A stretch of DNA of 64,000 bases from CAWBRT01 sp963832785 (GTDB taxonomy: Bacteria; Acidobacteriota; Terriglobia; Terriglobales; Acidobacteriaceae). The translations under genes were made by a program, and so were the position numbers. The DNA lies in NCBI GenBank assembly GCA_963832785.1, contig CAWHVF010000005.1:2666001-2730000 (forward strand), given 5' to 3'. Shown in pieces: positions 1 to 8,585 of the stretch (position 1 is its first letter; every line of letters starts with the position of its first letter). A model generated the notes under the pieces. That model searched no databases, was not told the DNA's origin, and saw only the letters and a program-made list of their open reading frames with translations.

Positions 1-689
1 GCTGGTAGTCGTTCCAGAAGCGGCGCTCGCGAATGTCGGCGGCGGAAAACTTCCAGTTCTTTTCGGGCTCCTCCAGGCGCTTGAGGAAACGCGCCCGCTG
101 CTCCTGCTTCGAGATGTGCAGGAAGAACTTGCGGATGACGATTCCATTGCGGCTCAGATAGCGCTCGAAGCTGGTGATGTCCTCAAAACGGTGCTCCCAG
201 ATTTTTGGGGTAATCAATTCCTCAGGGATGCGCTGGTTGCGCAGCAACTCGCTGATGCACGCGCACCACCAGCACCTCCTCGTAATAAGAACGATTGAAG
301 ATGCCGATGCGGCCGCGTTGCGGCAGGCAACGCGAGGTGCGCCAGAGGAAATCGTGCTCCAGCTCCTCGGCCGAGGGCGCCTTGAAGGAGTAGACCTGGC
401 AGCCTTGCGGGTTGACCCCGGACATGACGTGCTTGATGGTGCTGTCCTTGCCGCCGGCGTCCATGGCTTGAAAGATCAGCAGCAGCGCCCAGTGGTTCTG
501 GGCGTAGAGCATGTCCTGGAGATCGGCTAGCCGACGGGTCTGTTCGAGCAGCAATCGTTGCGCTTCGGGCTTAAAGTCGGCGTCAAAGCCGTTGGTGTCG
601 TCCGGCGGATAATCGGCAAGACGGAATCGCTTGCCGTCTTCAATCCGGTAGCGCTTCAGAATGCGCGCGATTCTCTTTTCCGCGTTCAT
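1..689 (-). CDS. Polyphosphate kinase 2 family protein, partial and frameshifted
   Basis: PPK2 enzymes move phosphate between polyphosphate and nucleotides in the cytoplasm. From the ATG at 687-689 the protein reads through the PPK2 core: the Walker-A-like MDAGGKDSTIKH, the segment after it (GVNPQGCQVYSFK) and FNRSYYEEVLVVRVH. The frame then shifts by one base near 250-258. In the next frame the expected PPK2 continuation resumes at once (ELLRNQRIPEELITP, then KFFLHISKQEQ and ENWKFSAADIRERRFW) and runs off the left edge of the window. The 3' end is therefore missing and the break is inside a conserved core. It could be a sequencing error or a real disabling mutation. The family is clear; which nucleotide it prefers is not. 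It is divergent from the GH13-type gene at 865. Confidence 0.85.
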
Positions 690-864
690 GGCAGGCTCTC
701 CACGGCAGTTTCGAGTTGCGAAATATAGCGGGCTTCTACGGCTTCGCTTGTCGCCTCCCTGCCGCTTCCGACAGTGTACCCGAGGGGTTAGCAAACAGAG
801 CACTGGTTTTCGACGCCGACGAAGTCGCCATGCGCGTTTCCCCCTGAGCATCTAAAATTATCCC

Positions 865-3800
865 GTGCACATGATAGACCGCTCTCCCAAGTTCGAGTTC
901 CACGTCTCCCGAGCGGCGCGGGAGCGCTACCGCTTCGTCGACGAGCTATTCTCGCTCTCCGGCAACGTGGTTTTTGCCAATCTGGCCACCACCAGGGAAT
1001 TTGCCCAGCGCATGAACCAGGTGCGAGACGCGGCCCGGCATCCGGAGCTGACGGTCAACCCGGGCGCAATCAATGCCATGGGTTTGATTGACGAGGTCAT
1101 GCACTTCGTCTATGCGCTCTATCGCCGGCAGCGGGACCCGCGCAACCTGCTGGACGCGCTAGCCTGGTTCGAGGCGCGACTGGGAGAGCCGGCCCTGGAA
1201 GCCACACTGCTGGCCTTTGTCGATGAGTTCCCGCCGCTGACGGTGTATCGCGGCGAGCAGGGTGCCGCGGAGTGGCTGGGCGGCGCCACTGGCGGGGTTC
1301 CGCATCGGGCGGTTGCCCTGGAAGAGCTGATGATGCTCTGGCTGGCGAACCTGAATCCGGCATTCAAGCCGCTGCAGGAGCTCTTCGACGACCAGCGGCT
1401 GGCCCGTTCCACCGCCTACATTAAGCTCACCTCCGGGCTGCGCGAATACTTCGAAACCCGCCCGCGCTTCGCAGAGCAGAACCTGGTGGACCTGCTGCGG
1501 GCGCCAGCGCTGGCCTCGCCCGACTCGCTGGAGGGCCAGCTCGCCTTCATCCGCGAACGTTGGGCCGGCCTCCTGGGTGACATGCTGCGGCGCATGCTGG
1601 TGGCTCTGGATGTGCTCAAAGAAGAGCAGGTCGCCATCTGGATGCGCTTTCATCCTCCCGAGCACCGCGGCGGCATGGGCGTCACCTTCGGCGACTCCAG
1701 CGCCGCCGCCATCCCGCATTTCCGCGACCGCGAGTTCGAGTACGAGCGCTTCAGCCAGGACGTCGAGTGGATGCCGCGCACAGTGATGATTGCCAAGAGC
1801 ATCTACGTCTGGCTCGACCAGCTTGCGAACATCTACCGCCGCCCGGTGCACACGCTCGACCAGATTCCGGACGAGGAGCTGAACACGCTGGCCCGCCGCG
1901 GCTTCAACGCTCTCTGGCTGATCGGAGTATGGGAACGCAGCCGCGCCTCGCAGTTGATCAAGCGGCTCACCGGCAATCCGGAGGCGGCGGCTTCGGCCTA
2001 CTCACTACTCGATTACACCATCGCCGACGACCTCGGCGGAGAAGCCGCCTATATCAACCTGCGCAACCGCGCCGCCGCCCGCGGCATTCGCCTGGCCAGC
2101 GACATGGTGCCCAACCACATGGGTATCGATTCGCGCTGGGTCATCCAGCATCCCGACTGGTTCGTGCAGTTGCCTTATTCGCCCTTTCCGTCCTACAGCT
2201 TCGAGGGGCCGGACCTGTCGAACGACGGGCGCGTGGAAATCAAAATCGACGACCACTACTACAACCGCAGCGATGCCGCCGTGGTCTTCCGCCGCCGCGA
2301 CCGCTGGAGCGGCGTTACGCGCTACCTCTACCACGGCAACGACGGCACCAGCTTTCCCTGGAACGACACGGCGCAGCTCAATTACCTGATTCCCGAGGTG
2401 CGCGAGGCCGTTATACAGACCATCCTGCACGTGGCGCGGCTGTTTCCCATCATCCGCTTCGACGCCGCCATGACCCTTACCAAGCAGCACTACCAGCGCC
2501 TGTGGTTTCCGGTTCCTGGCACCGGCGGCGCCATTCCCTCGCGCGCCGAGCACGGCATGAGCAAGGCGGAGTTCGATGCCGCCATGCCCCACGAATTCTG
2601 GCGCGAACTGGTCGACCGCGTGGCCGCCGAAGTTCCCGGCACCCTGCTGCTGGCCGAGGCCTTCTGGCTGCTGGAGGGATACTTCGTCCGCACCCTGGGC
2701 ATGCACCGGGTCTACAACTCGGCCTTCATGAACATGCTGCGCGACGAGGAGAACGCCAACTACCGCAGCGTCATCAAGAACACCCTGGAGTTCGATCCCG
2801 AGGTGCTCAAGCGTTACGTCAACTTCATGAACAACCCCGACGAACGCACCGCCGTGGACCAGTTCGGCAAGGGCGACAAATATTTCGGCGTCTGCACCAT
2901 GATGGCCACCCTTCCCGGCCTGCCCATGTTCGGACACGGGCAGATCGAGGGCTTCACCGAGCGCTATGGCATGGAGTACCGCAAGGCTTACAACCCGGAG
3001 ACGGCGGACGAGTGGCTGGTGGCGCGCCACGAGCGCGAAATCTCTCCCCTGCTGCATCGGCGCGCCCTGTTCGCCGAGGTGCAGGAGTTCCTGCTCTACG
3101 ACTTCTATACCGAGCAGGGACACGTAAACGAAGATGTCTTTGTCTACTCCAACCGGCGCGGCCAGGAACGGGCGCTGGTCATATACCACAACCGCTACGC
3201 CGAGACGCGCGGCTGGGTGCGCATGTCTTGCGCGTACGCGCAGAAGACGCCCGACGGCGGCAAGCATCTGCGCCAGCGCACGCTGGGCGAAGCCTTGGGG
3301 CTGACGCACGATCCCGCCATGTTTCTGGCCTGCCGCGACAACCTCAGCGGGCTCGAATACCTGCACCGCGCCAGCCACATTGCCGAGCGTGGCATGTACG
3401 TCGAGCTGGGCGCTTACAAGCACTACGTCTTTCTGGATTGGCGGGATCTGCGCGAGGACGAGGGTCATCCCTGGGGCGCGCTGTGCGAGATGCTGGGGGG
3501 GCGGGGCGTCTCCAGCCTCGATGACGCGCTACGCGACCTGCGTCTGCGGCCGGTGCACGACGGGCTGCGGGCGTTGCTGGCGCCGGTAGTTGTCGCCACG
3601 CTCACCGGACCGCGGCGCGCGCCAGAAACCGCGCCACCGGCCCCGGAGGATAAGGCAGCCACTGCGTGGCCGCTGCTGGAGCGCGTGCGCAGCTTGCTTG
3701 AGCAGGTCCAGGCGATCACTTCCATGGAGGGCTACCGCAACCTGCGGGTGCAGCGGAGTACGGACACGGCGCGCGGCATGGAGTCGGTGGTGGAGGAATT

Positions 3801-4434
3801 CGCCAGCGCAATCGGCGCGGCGCAGAAAATCCCGCAAGTGGCACGGCTTTTCTCCAAGCCTTGGCCCGAAGAGGCGCGCCAAGTCCTGCCCTCTGTCGAG
3901 TCGGCGGACAATGCCCTTGCCATCTGGGGCACGGTGGTGGCCTGGGCCGGGTTGCGCGCCGTCGGCAGTCTGCTGCGGCCCGGCGCCCCTGAGCGCGGAG
4001 CCGCCGAGGTATTCGATCAACTGCGCCTGCGCGAGCCCATGGCCGAGTCCTTCCGCGAACTCGGCTGGCAGGGCGAGCAGCGCTGGCAGGCCGCCGCCCG
4101 CGTGCGCGCCACCTTCGCCCATGCCTATTTTGCCGATGGATCAGGCAAAGGCACGGCCGTTTCCGGCGGGCCTTTCAGTTGGCTGCACGACCCGGATGTG
4201 GCTTGGCTGATCGGCGTGCATCGCTACAATGACGAGCAGTTCTTCGTTAAGGAGCCGTTCGAGCGCTTCCTGTGGTGGATGGCGCTGCCCTCGCTTTTGC
4301 GCCTGGCCCAGGCACCAATCACAGACCGCGAGGCGGTCGGCGCGCTGGAGCGTCGGCTCGAAAGCTGTTTGCTAGCGGCTGTGGAAGCGGGATACCGCGT
4401 TGAAGCGCTGCTCTCTCTCCCCAGTCTAAGCTGA
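865..4434 (+). CDS. GH13-type alpha-amylase family protein, 1189 aa
   Basis: A very long alpha-glucan-active-type protein. The GH13 barrel lies in the middle, roughly residues 320-760. The four conserved regions can be read: I DMVPNH (from 413), II IRFDAAMT with nucleophile D533, III LLLAEAFW with acid/base E598, and IV MNNPDE with D659. Region IV normally has His just before this Asp; here Pro is in its place, as in the NTPD motif of GlgE-type maltosyltransferases. About 320 N-terminal and 400 C-terminal residues match no domain I recognise. No signal peptide is visible, so it is probably cytoplasmic. The reading starts at a GTG, with an ATG six bases later at 871 equally possible; neither has a clear Shine-Dalgarno. 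A glucan or trehalose-type role is inferred, and the exact reaction is unknown. Confidence 0.85.
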   Translation: MHMIDRSPKFEFHVSRAARERYRFVDELFSLSGNVVFANLATTREFAQRMNQVRDAARHPELTVNPGAINAMGLIDEVMHFVYALYRRQRDPRNLLDALAWFEARLGEPALEATLLAFVDEFPPLTVYRGEQGAAEWLGGATGGVPHRAVALEELMMLWLANLNPAFKPLQELFDDQRLARSTAYIKLTSGLREYFETRPRFAEQNLVDLLRAPALASPDSLEGQLAFIRERWAGLLGDMLRRMLVALDVLKEEQVAIWMRFHPPEHRGGMGVTFGDSSAAAIPHFRDREFEYERFSQDVEWMPRTVMIAKSIYVWLDQLANIYRRPVHTLDQIPDEELNTLARRGFNALWLIGVWERSRASQLIKRLTGNPEAAASAYSLLDYTIADDLGGEAAYINLRNRAAARGIRLASDMVPNHMGIDSRWVIQHPDWFVQLPYSPFPSYSFEGPDLSNDGRVEIKIDDHYYNRSDAAVVFRRRDRWSGVTRYLYHGNDGTSFPWNDTAQLNYLIPEVREAVIQTILHVARLFPIIRFDAAMTLTKQHYQRLWFPVPGTGGAIPSRAEHGMSKAEFDAAMPHEFWRELVDRVAAEVPGTLLLAEAFWLLEGYFVRTLGMHRVYNSAFMNMLRDEENANYRSVIKNTLEFDPEVLKRYVNFMNNPDERTAVDQFGKGDKYFGVCTMMATLPGLPMFGHGQIEGFTERYGMEYRKAYNPETADEWLVARHEREISPLLHRRALFAEVQEFLLYDFYTEQGHVNEDVFVYSNRRGQERALVIYHNRYAETRGWVRMSCAYAQKTPDGGKHLRQRTLGEALGLTHDPAMFLACRDNLSGLEYLHRASHIAERGMYVELGAYKHYVFLDWRDLREDEGHPWGALCEMLGGRGVSSLDDALRDLRLRPVHDGLRALLAPVVVATLTGPRRAPETAPPAPEDKAATAWPLLERVRSLLEQVQAITSMEGYRNLRVQRSTDTARGMESVVEEFASAIGAAQKIPQVARLFSKPWPEEARQVLPSVESADNALAIWGTVVAWAGLRAVGSLLRPGAPERGAAEVFDQLRLREPMAESFRELGWQGEQRWQAAARVRATFAHAYFADGSGKGTAVSGGPFSWLHDPDVAWLIGVHRYNDEQFFVKEPFERFLWWMALPSLLRLAQAPITDREAVGALERRLESCLLAAVEAGYRVEALLSLPSLS

Positions 4435-4697
4435 CGGATAGCCTCATTTGTGGGCACAACAGGAAGTGCTCTAGTGACGTGGTCGAAGTCTATGTGGTTA
4501 TAAATTAAGGAGATAATTACGTCTCCGAGGCACTCGACGGCCCGCTCTGTCGCCCTTCCGGCGTAAAGATCGCAGATTTTCTCCGCCCGTGAGTTCCACC
4601 CCGCCAGCCTGGACACGGTTTCCGTTCACCTCGGCCCCCCGGGCGGGCTACAATATTCCTTCGGCAAAAATCCTAATCAATCGGGAGTCATCCTGTT

Positions 4698-5873
4698 ATG
4701 CCTGAAACCAAAGTCGCTGTTCCCGTAATTACTCCGGTAAAGCCGCCCAAGCGGTTGCTGTACGGCCCCGGACCATCGCAGGTGGAAGCGCGCGTCTACA
4801 AAGCCATGGCCATGCCGGTTGTGGGTCATCTTGATCCTTATTTCTTCAAGGTCTTCGAGGAAATGGTGCAGATGCTGAGGCTCGTCTTCGGCACCCAGAA
4901 TCCCATGACCTTCGCCATTTCGGGCACCGGCAGCTCCGGGATGGAAACCGCGGTGGCGAACTTTGTCGAGCCCGGAGCCAAGGTGGCCGTGTTCGCCAAT
5001 GGCTACTTCTGCGACCGCATCAGCGAAATGGTCCGGCGCCAGGGCGCACAGTTGGTCCGGCTGGAAAAGCCCTGGGGAGAGGTCTGCAGCGACGATGAGG
5101 CTTACGCGTTCATCCAGCGCGAAAGGCCACAGGTGGTGGCTTACGTGAACGCCGAAACCTCGACGGGAGCGCTGCAAAAGGGCAAGGCCATCTGCGATGC
5201 GGCCCATGCGGTGGACGCGCTGGTAATCGCCGACTGCGTCACCTCGCTGGGCGCCATGCCGGTCAAGGTCGATGAGACCGGCATCGACATCGCCTACAGT
5301 TGCTCGCAGAAGGGCCTGAGCTGCACCCCCGGACTGGCGCCGATCACCGTCTCGCTGCGGGCCTGGGAGCGGCTCAAGATGCGCAAGGCAACCGCTGCCT
5401 GGTATCTCGATCTGAAGTTGCTGAACGAGTACTACTTCCAGACGCCGCACAAGTACCACCACACGGCCTCGGCTACGCTGCTCTACGGCTTGCATGAGGC
5501 GCTGCTGGCGATCATGCAGGAGGGCCTGGAAAAGCGCTGGGAGCGCCATCAGCAGGCGCACCTGGCATTCGTGAAAGGCATCGAGGCCATGGGCCTGCGC
5601 ATGCAAGTGAGCGAGGGAAATCGCATCTGGAACCTGAACACGCCATGCGTTCCCGAGGGCGTCAATGACGCCGCGGTGCGCAACATGCTGCTGGAGCAGA
5701 ACGGCATCGAGATTGCCGGCGGCTTCGGCCCGCTTGCCGGAAAGATCTTCCGCATCGGCCTGATGGGGCCGCTGGCTACCTCAGCCAGCGTGCGCTCGCT
5801 GCTGCGGATCTTCGCCAAGGCCCTGGCGGCAAACGGTTTCAAAACCAAGGCGGCCTCGGCGGGCAAGAGCTAG
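4698..5873 (+). CDS. Class V aminotransferase, alanine/serine-glyoxylate type
   Basis: A PLP-dependent transaminase of the alanine-glyoxylate/serine-glyoxylate family, 391 aa, the usual length. It opens with the typical LLYGPGPSQVEARVYKAM and has ISGTGSSGMETAV for the PLP phosphate. The Schiff-base lysine is K205 in the SCSQKGLSC motif, preceded by the ADCVTSLG segment whose Asp contacts the PLP ring. Enzymes of this family use alanine or serine as amino donor and glyoxylate as acceptor, and link to glycine/serine and C2 metabolism. The gene stands alone; a GC-rich hairpin lies downstream at 5918-5948. Alanine and serine specificities cannot be separated from the sequence alone. Confidence 0.92.
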   Translation: MPETKVAVPVITPVKPPKRLLYGPGPSQVEARVYKAMAMPVVGHLDPYFFKVFEEMVQMLRLVFGTQNPMTFAISGTGSSGMETAVANFVEPGAKVAVFANGYFCDRISEMVRRQGAQLVRLEKPWGEVCSDDEAYAFIQRERPQVVAYVNAETSTGALQKGKAICDAAHAVDALVIADCVTSLGAMPVKVDETGIDIAYSCSQKGLSCTPGLAPITVSLRAWERLKMRKATAAWYLDLKLLNEYYFQTPHKYHHTASATLLYGLHEALLAIMQEGLEKRWERHQQAHLAFVKGIEAMGLRMQVSEGNRIWNLNTPCVPEGVNDAAVRNMLLEQNGIEIAGGFGPLAGKIFRIGLMGPLATSASVRSLLRIFAKALAANGFKTKAASAGKS

Positions 5874-5917
5874 ACGGTAGTCCGCAACCGGTGTATCTCC
5901 GCGAGGGCTTCGCATCT

Positions 5918-5948
5918 GGGAAGCGCCGGGCTTCGGCCCGGCACTTCC
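5918..5948 (+). terminator. GC-rich hairpin after the aminotransferase gene
   Basis: A stem with GGAAGCGCCGGGC, a TTCG tetraloop, then GCCCGGCACTTCC, 45 bases after the aminotransferase stop. The UUCG loop and position suggest a terminator, but there is no T tract after it. Confidence 0.5.
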
Positions 5949-6140
5949 ATCCTTGCAAGCCAGAACTCCCAGCCTATCCAAGTTCCATTTCCATAGCCCC
6001 CTTCGGTTCCTTAACCCGCACTGGCCAGAGTGGCCCGGGACTGCTAAACTGCCCTCAAAATCCCGGCAACGGTTGCTCTTTGACCCCAGCTAGCGCAACT
6101 GCGGCTGCTGGAGAGTCCGGAACCGTTGCGGAGCCGAGCC

Positions 6141-6998
6141 ATGAGAGCCATCTGCGCCGCCCTGGCGTGCCTGCTGTTGTGTAGCCAATGCACTTCGCCT
6201 CCAGCCAAGCAGTCGGAAAGTTCGCCGCCGCCGAAGCCGGCGGAGCCCCAGGCGGTGCAACCGGAAGCTCCGCCCAAGCCGGCGAAAAAACCGGCAGCCG
6301 TCGAACCGCCTCCCAAGACCATGACCAGGCTGGTGGTCCGGCTGGAAAGCGCCGAGATGAAGACGGGAAGCTTCGCCGCCCAGCCGAAGACCTTCTACCG
6401 CGCTGGGGCGCGCTATTGCCGCGTCGAGGAGCCCGATGACCCGGATAACTATATCCGTGGCTTGGTCATCATGAACGAGCCGGACGTCTGGATGGTGAAC
6501 CTGGCCGCCAGGCAAGGGCGGCACCTGGTCAGCCCCGGAGCGGCACGCTGCCGCCTGCCGATCTTCACCCTGGAGGAAGTCAAGTCGGCGCCGGACCTGA
6601 AGCAGCCACTGCTGGACCTGGAGTTCGGACGCGAGCTGCAGTTCTTCAAAAAGAAAGCCGGGCAGCCGCAAGCTGGTCCTGTGCTGCAAGGCAAACCCAC
6701 CAACAGCTACACCGTCAAGCTCGGCGATGCGGAGTTGCTCCTGTTCAGCAGTGGCACTCCCGAAGTCCCGCTGGCGGTCATCCTGAAGAAGGGCGTGGCC
6801 GAGTATACCTACGCGTACGATTCGTACCAGCAGCTCCCGTTTGACGCCAAGCTCTTTTCCAAGCCGAAGGACGTGAAGATTCGCGAGGCCGCCAAGGCCA
6901 AGCCTAAAGCCGGCAAAACCAAGAAGGCGAACGAGACAGGTTCGGATAGCAAAAAGCCCGGCGACAAAACGCCGCCGGCAGGAGAACCGAAAGCGTAG
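6141..6998 (+). CDS. Secreted or lipoprotein-like protein of unknown function
   Basis: The ATG at 6141 has a GGAG 8 bases upstream; an in-frame TTG at 6126 is less likely. The N-terminus (MRAICAALACLLLCSQC) is a short hydrophobic leader ending in Cys, so export is likely; the lipobox is not canonical, leaving open whether it is lipidated. A Pro/Lys/Ala-rich linker follows to about residue 60. A globular part then runs from TRLVVRLESAEMK to about residue 240, and the tail is Lys/Pro-rich (KAKPKAGKTKKAN), resembling tails that touch the cell wall or nucleic acids. I do not recognise the family. It faces ridA convergently. Confidence 0.75.
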   Translation: MRAICAALACLLLCSQCTSPPAKQSESSPPPKPAEPQAVQPEAPPKPAKKPAAVEPPPKTMTRLVVRLESAEMKTGSFAAQPKTFYRAGARYCRVEEPDDPDNYIRGLVIMNEPDVWMVNLAARQGRHLVSPGAARCRLPIFTLEEVKSAPDLKQPLLDLEFGRELQFFKKKAGQPQAGPVLQGKPTNSYTVKLGDAELLLFSSGTPEVPLAVILKKGVAEYTYAYDSYQQLPFDAKLFSKPKDVKIREAAKAKPKAGKTKKANETGSDSKKPGDKTPPAGEPKA

Positions 6999-7054
6999 GC
7001 CCGACCACCCTTGGCTGGGCGAGTAGCTTTACCCAAGTCAGCGCCGGCCGGGGC

Positions 7055-7090
7055 CCCCGGCAAACGCCGCTGTTGCGCTTGCTGGGGTGG
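7055..7090. repeat. Palindromic repeat family B, copy 1
   Basis: A 36-bp imperfect palindrome with CCCCGGCAAACGCCGCTG on the left and GCGCTTGCTGGGGTGG on the right. It lies in the convergent gap between the secreted protein and ridA. Closely similar copies are at 49344-49377 and 61356-61389, looser ones at 27614, 34459 and 63516. Confidence 0.7.
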
Positions 7091-7139
7091 TAGACCGGGG
7101 TTCCCGGCAAAGGTCATGAGTCGCAGTCCCGAGGCTCGC

Positions 7140-7517
7140 TCAGGCCAGGGCGACGGCGTCGATTTCCACCAGGCTGTCCTTGGGCAGGCGCGCCGCTGCC
7201 ACGGTGGTCCGCGCCGGCGGATTGTGGCGGAAAAACCTGCCGTAGACCTCGTTCATGGCCGCGAAGTCGTTCATGTCCTTCAGGAAAACCACGCAGCGCA
7301 TTACATTTTCCAGGCTGGAGCCGGCGGCGGTAAGAATCGCCTGCAGGTTCAGCAGCACGCGCTCGGTCTGCTCGGCAACGCCGCCCGAAACCAGTTGCTG
7401 AGTGGCTGGATCGAGCGCAATCTGCCCGCTCAGGAAGACAAATCCATTGGCCTTCACCGCTTGCGAATAAGGCCCCAGGGCCTTGGGCGCCTTGTCGGTA
7501 GCAATAATCTGACGCAT
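7140..7517 (-). CDS. ridA: RidA family enamine/imine deaminase
   Basis: RidA hydrolyses reactive enamine/imine intermediates released by PLP-dependent dehydratases, protecting other PLP enzymes in the cytoplasm. The protein is 125 aa, the usual trimeric-subunit size. It has the family opening (KAPKALGPYSQAV), the central VVFLKDMNDFAAMN, and the active-site segment PPARTTVAAARLPKDSLVEIDAVA in two parts. R103, which binds the carboxylate, and E118 are present. The Arg indicates a true RidA-type deaminase and not one of the Rid subfamilies lacking it. It is a single gene; the start is the ATG at 7515-7517. Confidence 0.95.
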   Translation of the reverse strand: MRQIIATDKAPKALGPYSQAVKANGFVFLSGQIALDPATQQLVSGGVAEQTERVLLNLQAILTAAGSSLENVMRCVVFLKDMNDFAAMNEVYGRFFRHNPPARTTVAAARLPKDSLVEIDAVALA

Positions 7518-7679
7518 CGTTCCTCCGCACTGAAACCATCAGGAAAGCTAAAACATCATCAAAGATACTGTATCCTCTGCTGCCCGTGTCCCGCGAGGAG
7601 GCTTGCGTAGGCTATGCCGCAGGGGGCAGAACCGCCTTTGCCGGATAACTTTTCCACTCACATCTGATTCCAAGTTGAA

Positions 7680-7892
7680 GTGCTGCTGAATTTCCTCAAG
7701 TCTCTGGTCGCCGTAGTCAGCGGAAACGTTGTCTATTTCTTTGTTCTGGGGCCGCTGCTGCCGGTCAAAGCCCACCACACCCCCTTACATCTGGATCTTG
7801 GGCTGATACTGGACGCCTGGATTTGCCTGGTTATGTACGGCCTTATCGAGTGGGGGATGCGCCGCAGGAAGCGCCAGGCAAGGCGGTCCTAA
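7680..7892 (+). CDS. Small membrane protein, hypothetical
   Basis: A 70-residue product from a GTG start. It has two hydrophobic stretches (about residues 4-27 and 40-58) and a strongly basic tail (MRRRKRQARRS), which by the positive-inside rule would put the C-terminus in the cytoplasm. The Shine-Dalgarno is weak. It lies just upstream of maf on the same strand. I do not recognise a family, and the existence of the gene rests on its composition and position. Confidence 0.5.
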   Translation: MLLNFLKSLVAVVSGNVVYFFVLGPLLPVKAHHTPLHLDLGLILDAWICLVMYGLIEWGMRRRKRQARRS

Positions 7893-7946
7893 CTCTCGCC
7901 TGCGTTGATCTCACCTGCATTAGCGCGTGAATTACAATCAAAGGCC

Positions 7947-8585
7947 ATGTTAGTGCTTGCCTCGGCTTCGCCGCGAAGGGCGGAACTGCTGCGCAAAGCG
8001 GAGATCAGGTTTCGCGTGCATGCGACTGAGATCCCCGAGACGCGGCGCGCGGGCGAATCGCCGCGCCGGTTCGCCATGCGCCTGGCCAGCGAAAAGGCGG
8101 CCCGGATCGCGGCCCTGGAGCCGGAGAACTTGGTGCTGGCGGCCGATACCGTGGTGGTTGTCGGCAGCCGCGTGCTGGGCAAGCCGCGTGACGCCGCCGA
8201 AGCCAGGCGCATGTTGCGCCTGCTCTCCGGACGCGCCCACGAGGTCATAACCGGAGTCTGCCTCCGTGGACCCGATTCCGGCGGGCAGCCGTTTACCGAC
8301 ACGCGGCTGGAGTCCACCGAGGTGCGTTTCGAAGCCCTGACGGACCAGGAGATTGAAGAGTATGTGGCCAGCGGCGAGCCGTTCGATAAGGCCGGCGCCT
8401 ACGCCATACAGGGCCGGGCCTCGCGTTGGATCAGCGGCATTCGCGGCGACTATTGCAACGTGGTGGGCTTGCCAGTCGCGCTCCTCTACCGCATGCTGCG
8501 CGAGCATGGCTGCCTGACCTTGGCTCAGTGGCGGCCGGCTTCCGCCTCCAGCAAACGCCGCTTGCGGTCCGTTCCCCAGCGGTAG
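7947..8585 (+). CDS. maf: Maf family nucleotide pyrophosphatase
   Basis: Maf proteins hydrolyse non-canonical or modified nucleoside triphosphates to monophosphates. The ATG at 7947 gives the canonical start MLVLASASPRRAELL; a TTG at 7905 would add 14 residues not found in the family. Further motifs are VLAADTVVVVGSRVLGKPRD (substrate and metal contacts) and the DKAGAYAIQGRASRWI segment, where the Tyr/Gln pattern fits the dTTP/UTP-acting branch (YhdE-like). The C-terminus runs about 20 residues past the usual end and overlaps the 3' end of ada on the other strand by 61 bases. Confidence 0.93.
   Translation: MLVLASASPRRAELLRKAEIRFRVHATEIPETRRAGESPRRFAMRLASEKAARIAALEPENLVLAADTVVVVGSRVLGKPRDAAEARRMLRLLSGRAHEVITGVCLRGPDSGGQPFTDTRLESTEVRFEALTDQEIEEYVASGEPFDKAGAYAIQGRASRWISGIRGDYCNVVGLPVALLYRMLREHGCLTLAQWRPASASSKRRLRSVPQR

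Noticed and set aside
2005..3468. Long open frame (487 codons) antisense to the GH13-type gene, and a 585-codon frame at 1767-3524 on the same strand
   Set aside because: Both are typical shadow frames in GC-rich DNA: Arg/His/Gln/Ala-rich, without domains, and fully covered by a gene with conserved motifs.
8546..8575. Family B palindrome at the maf/ada overlap (CCAGCAAACGCCGC)
   Set aside because: The bases encode a normal Ada C-terminus (KRRLLEAE) and the second arm is missing; probably chance.
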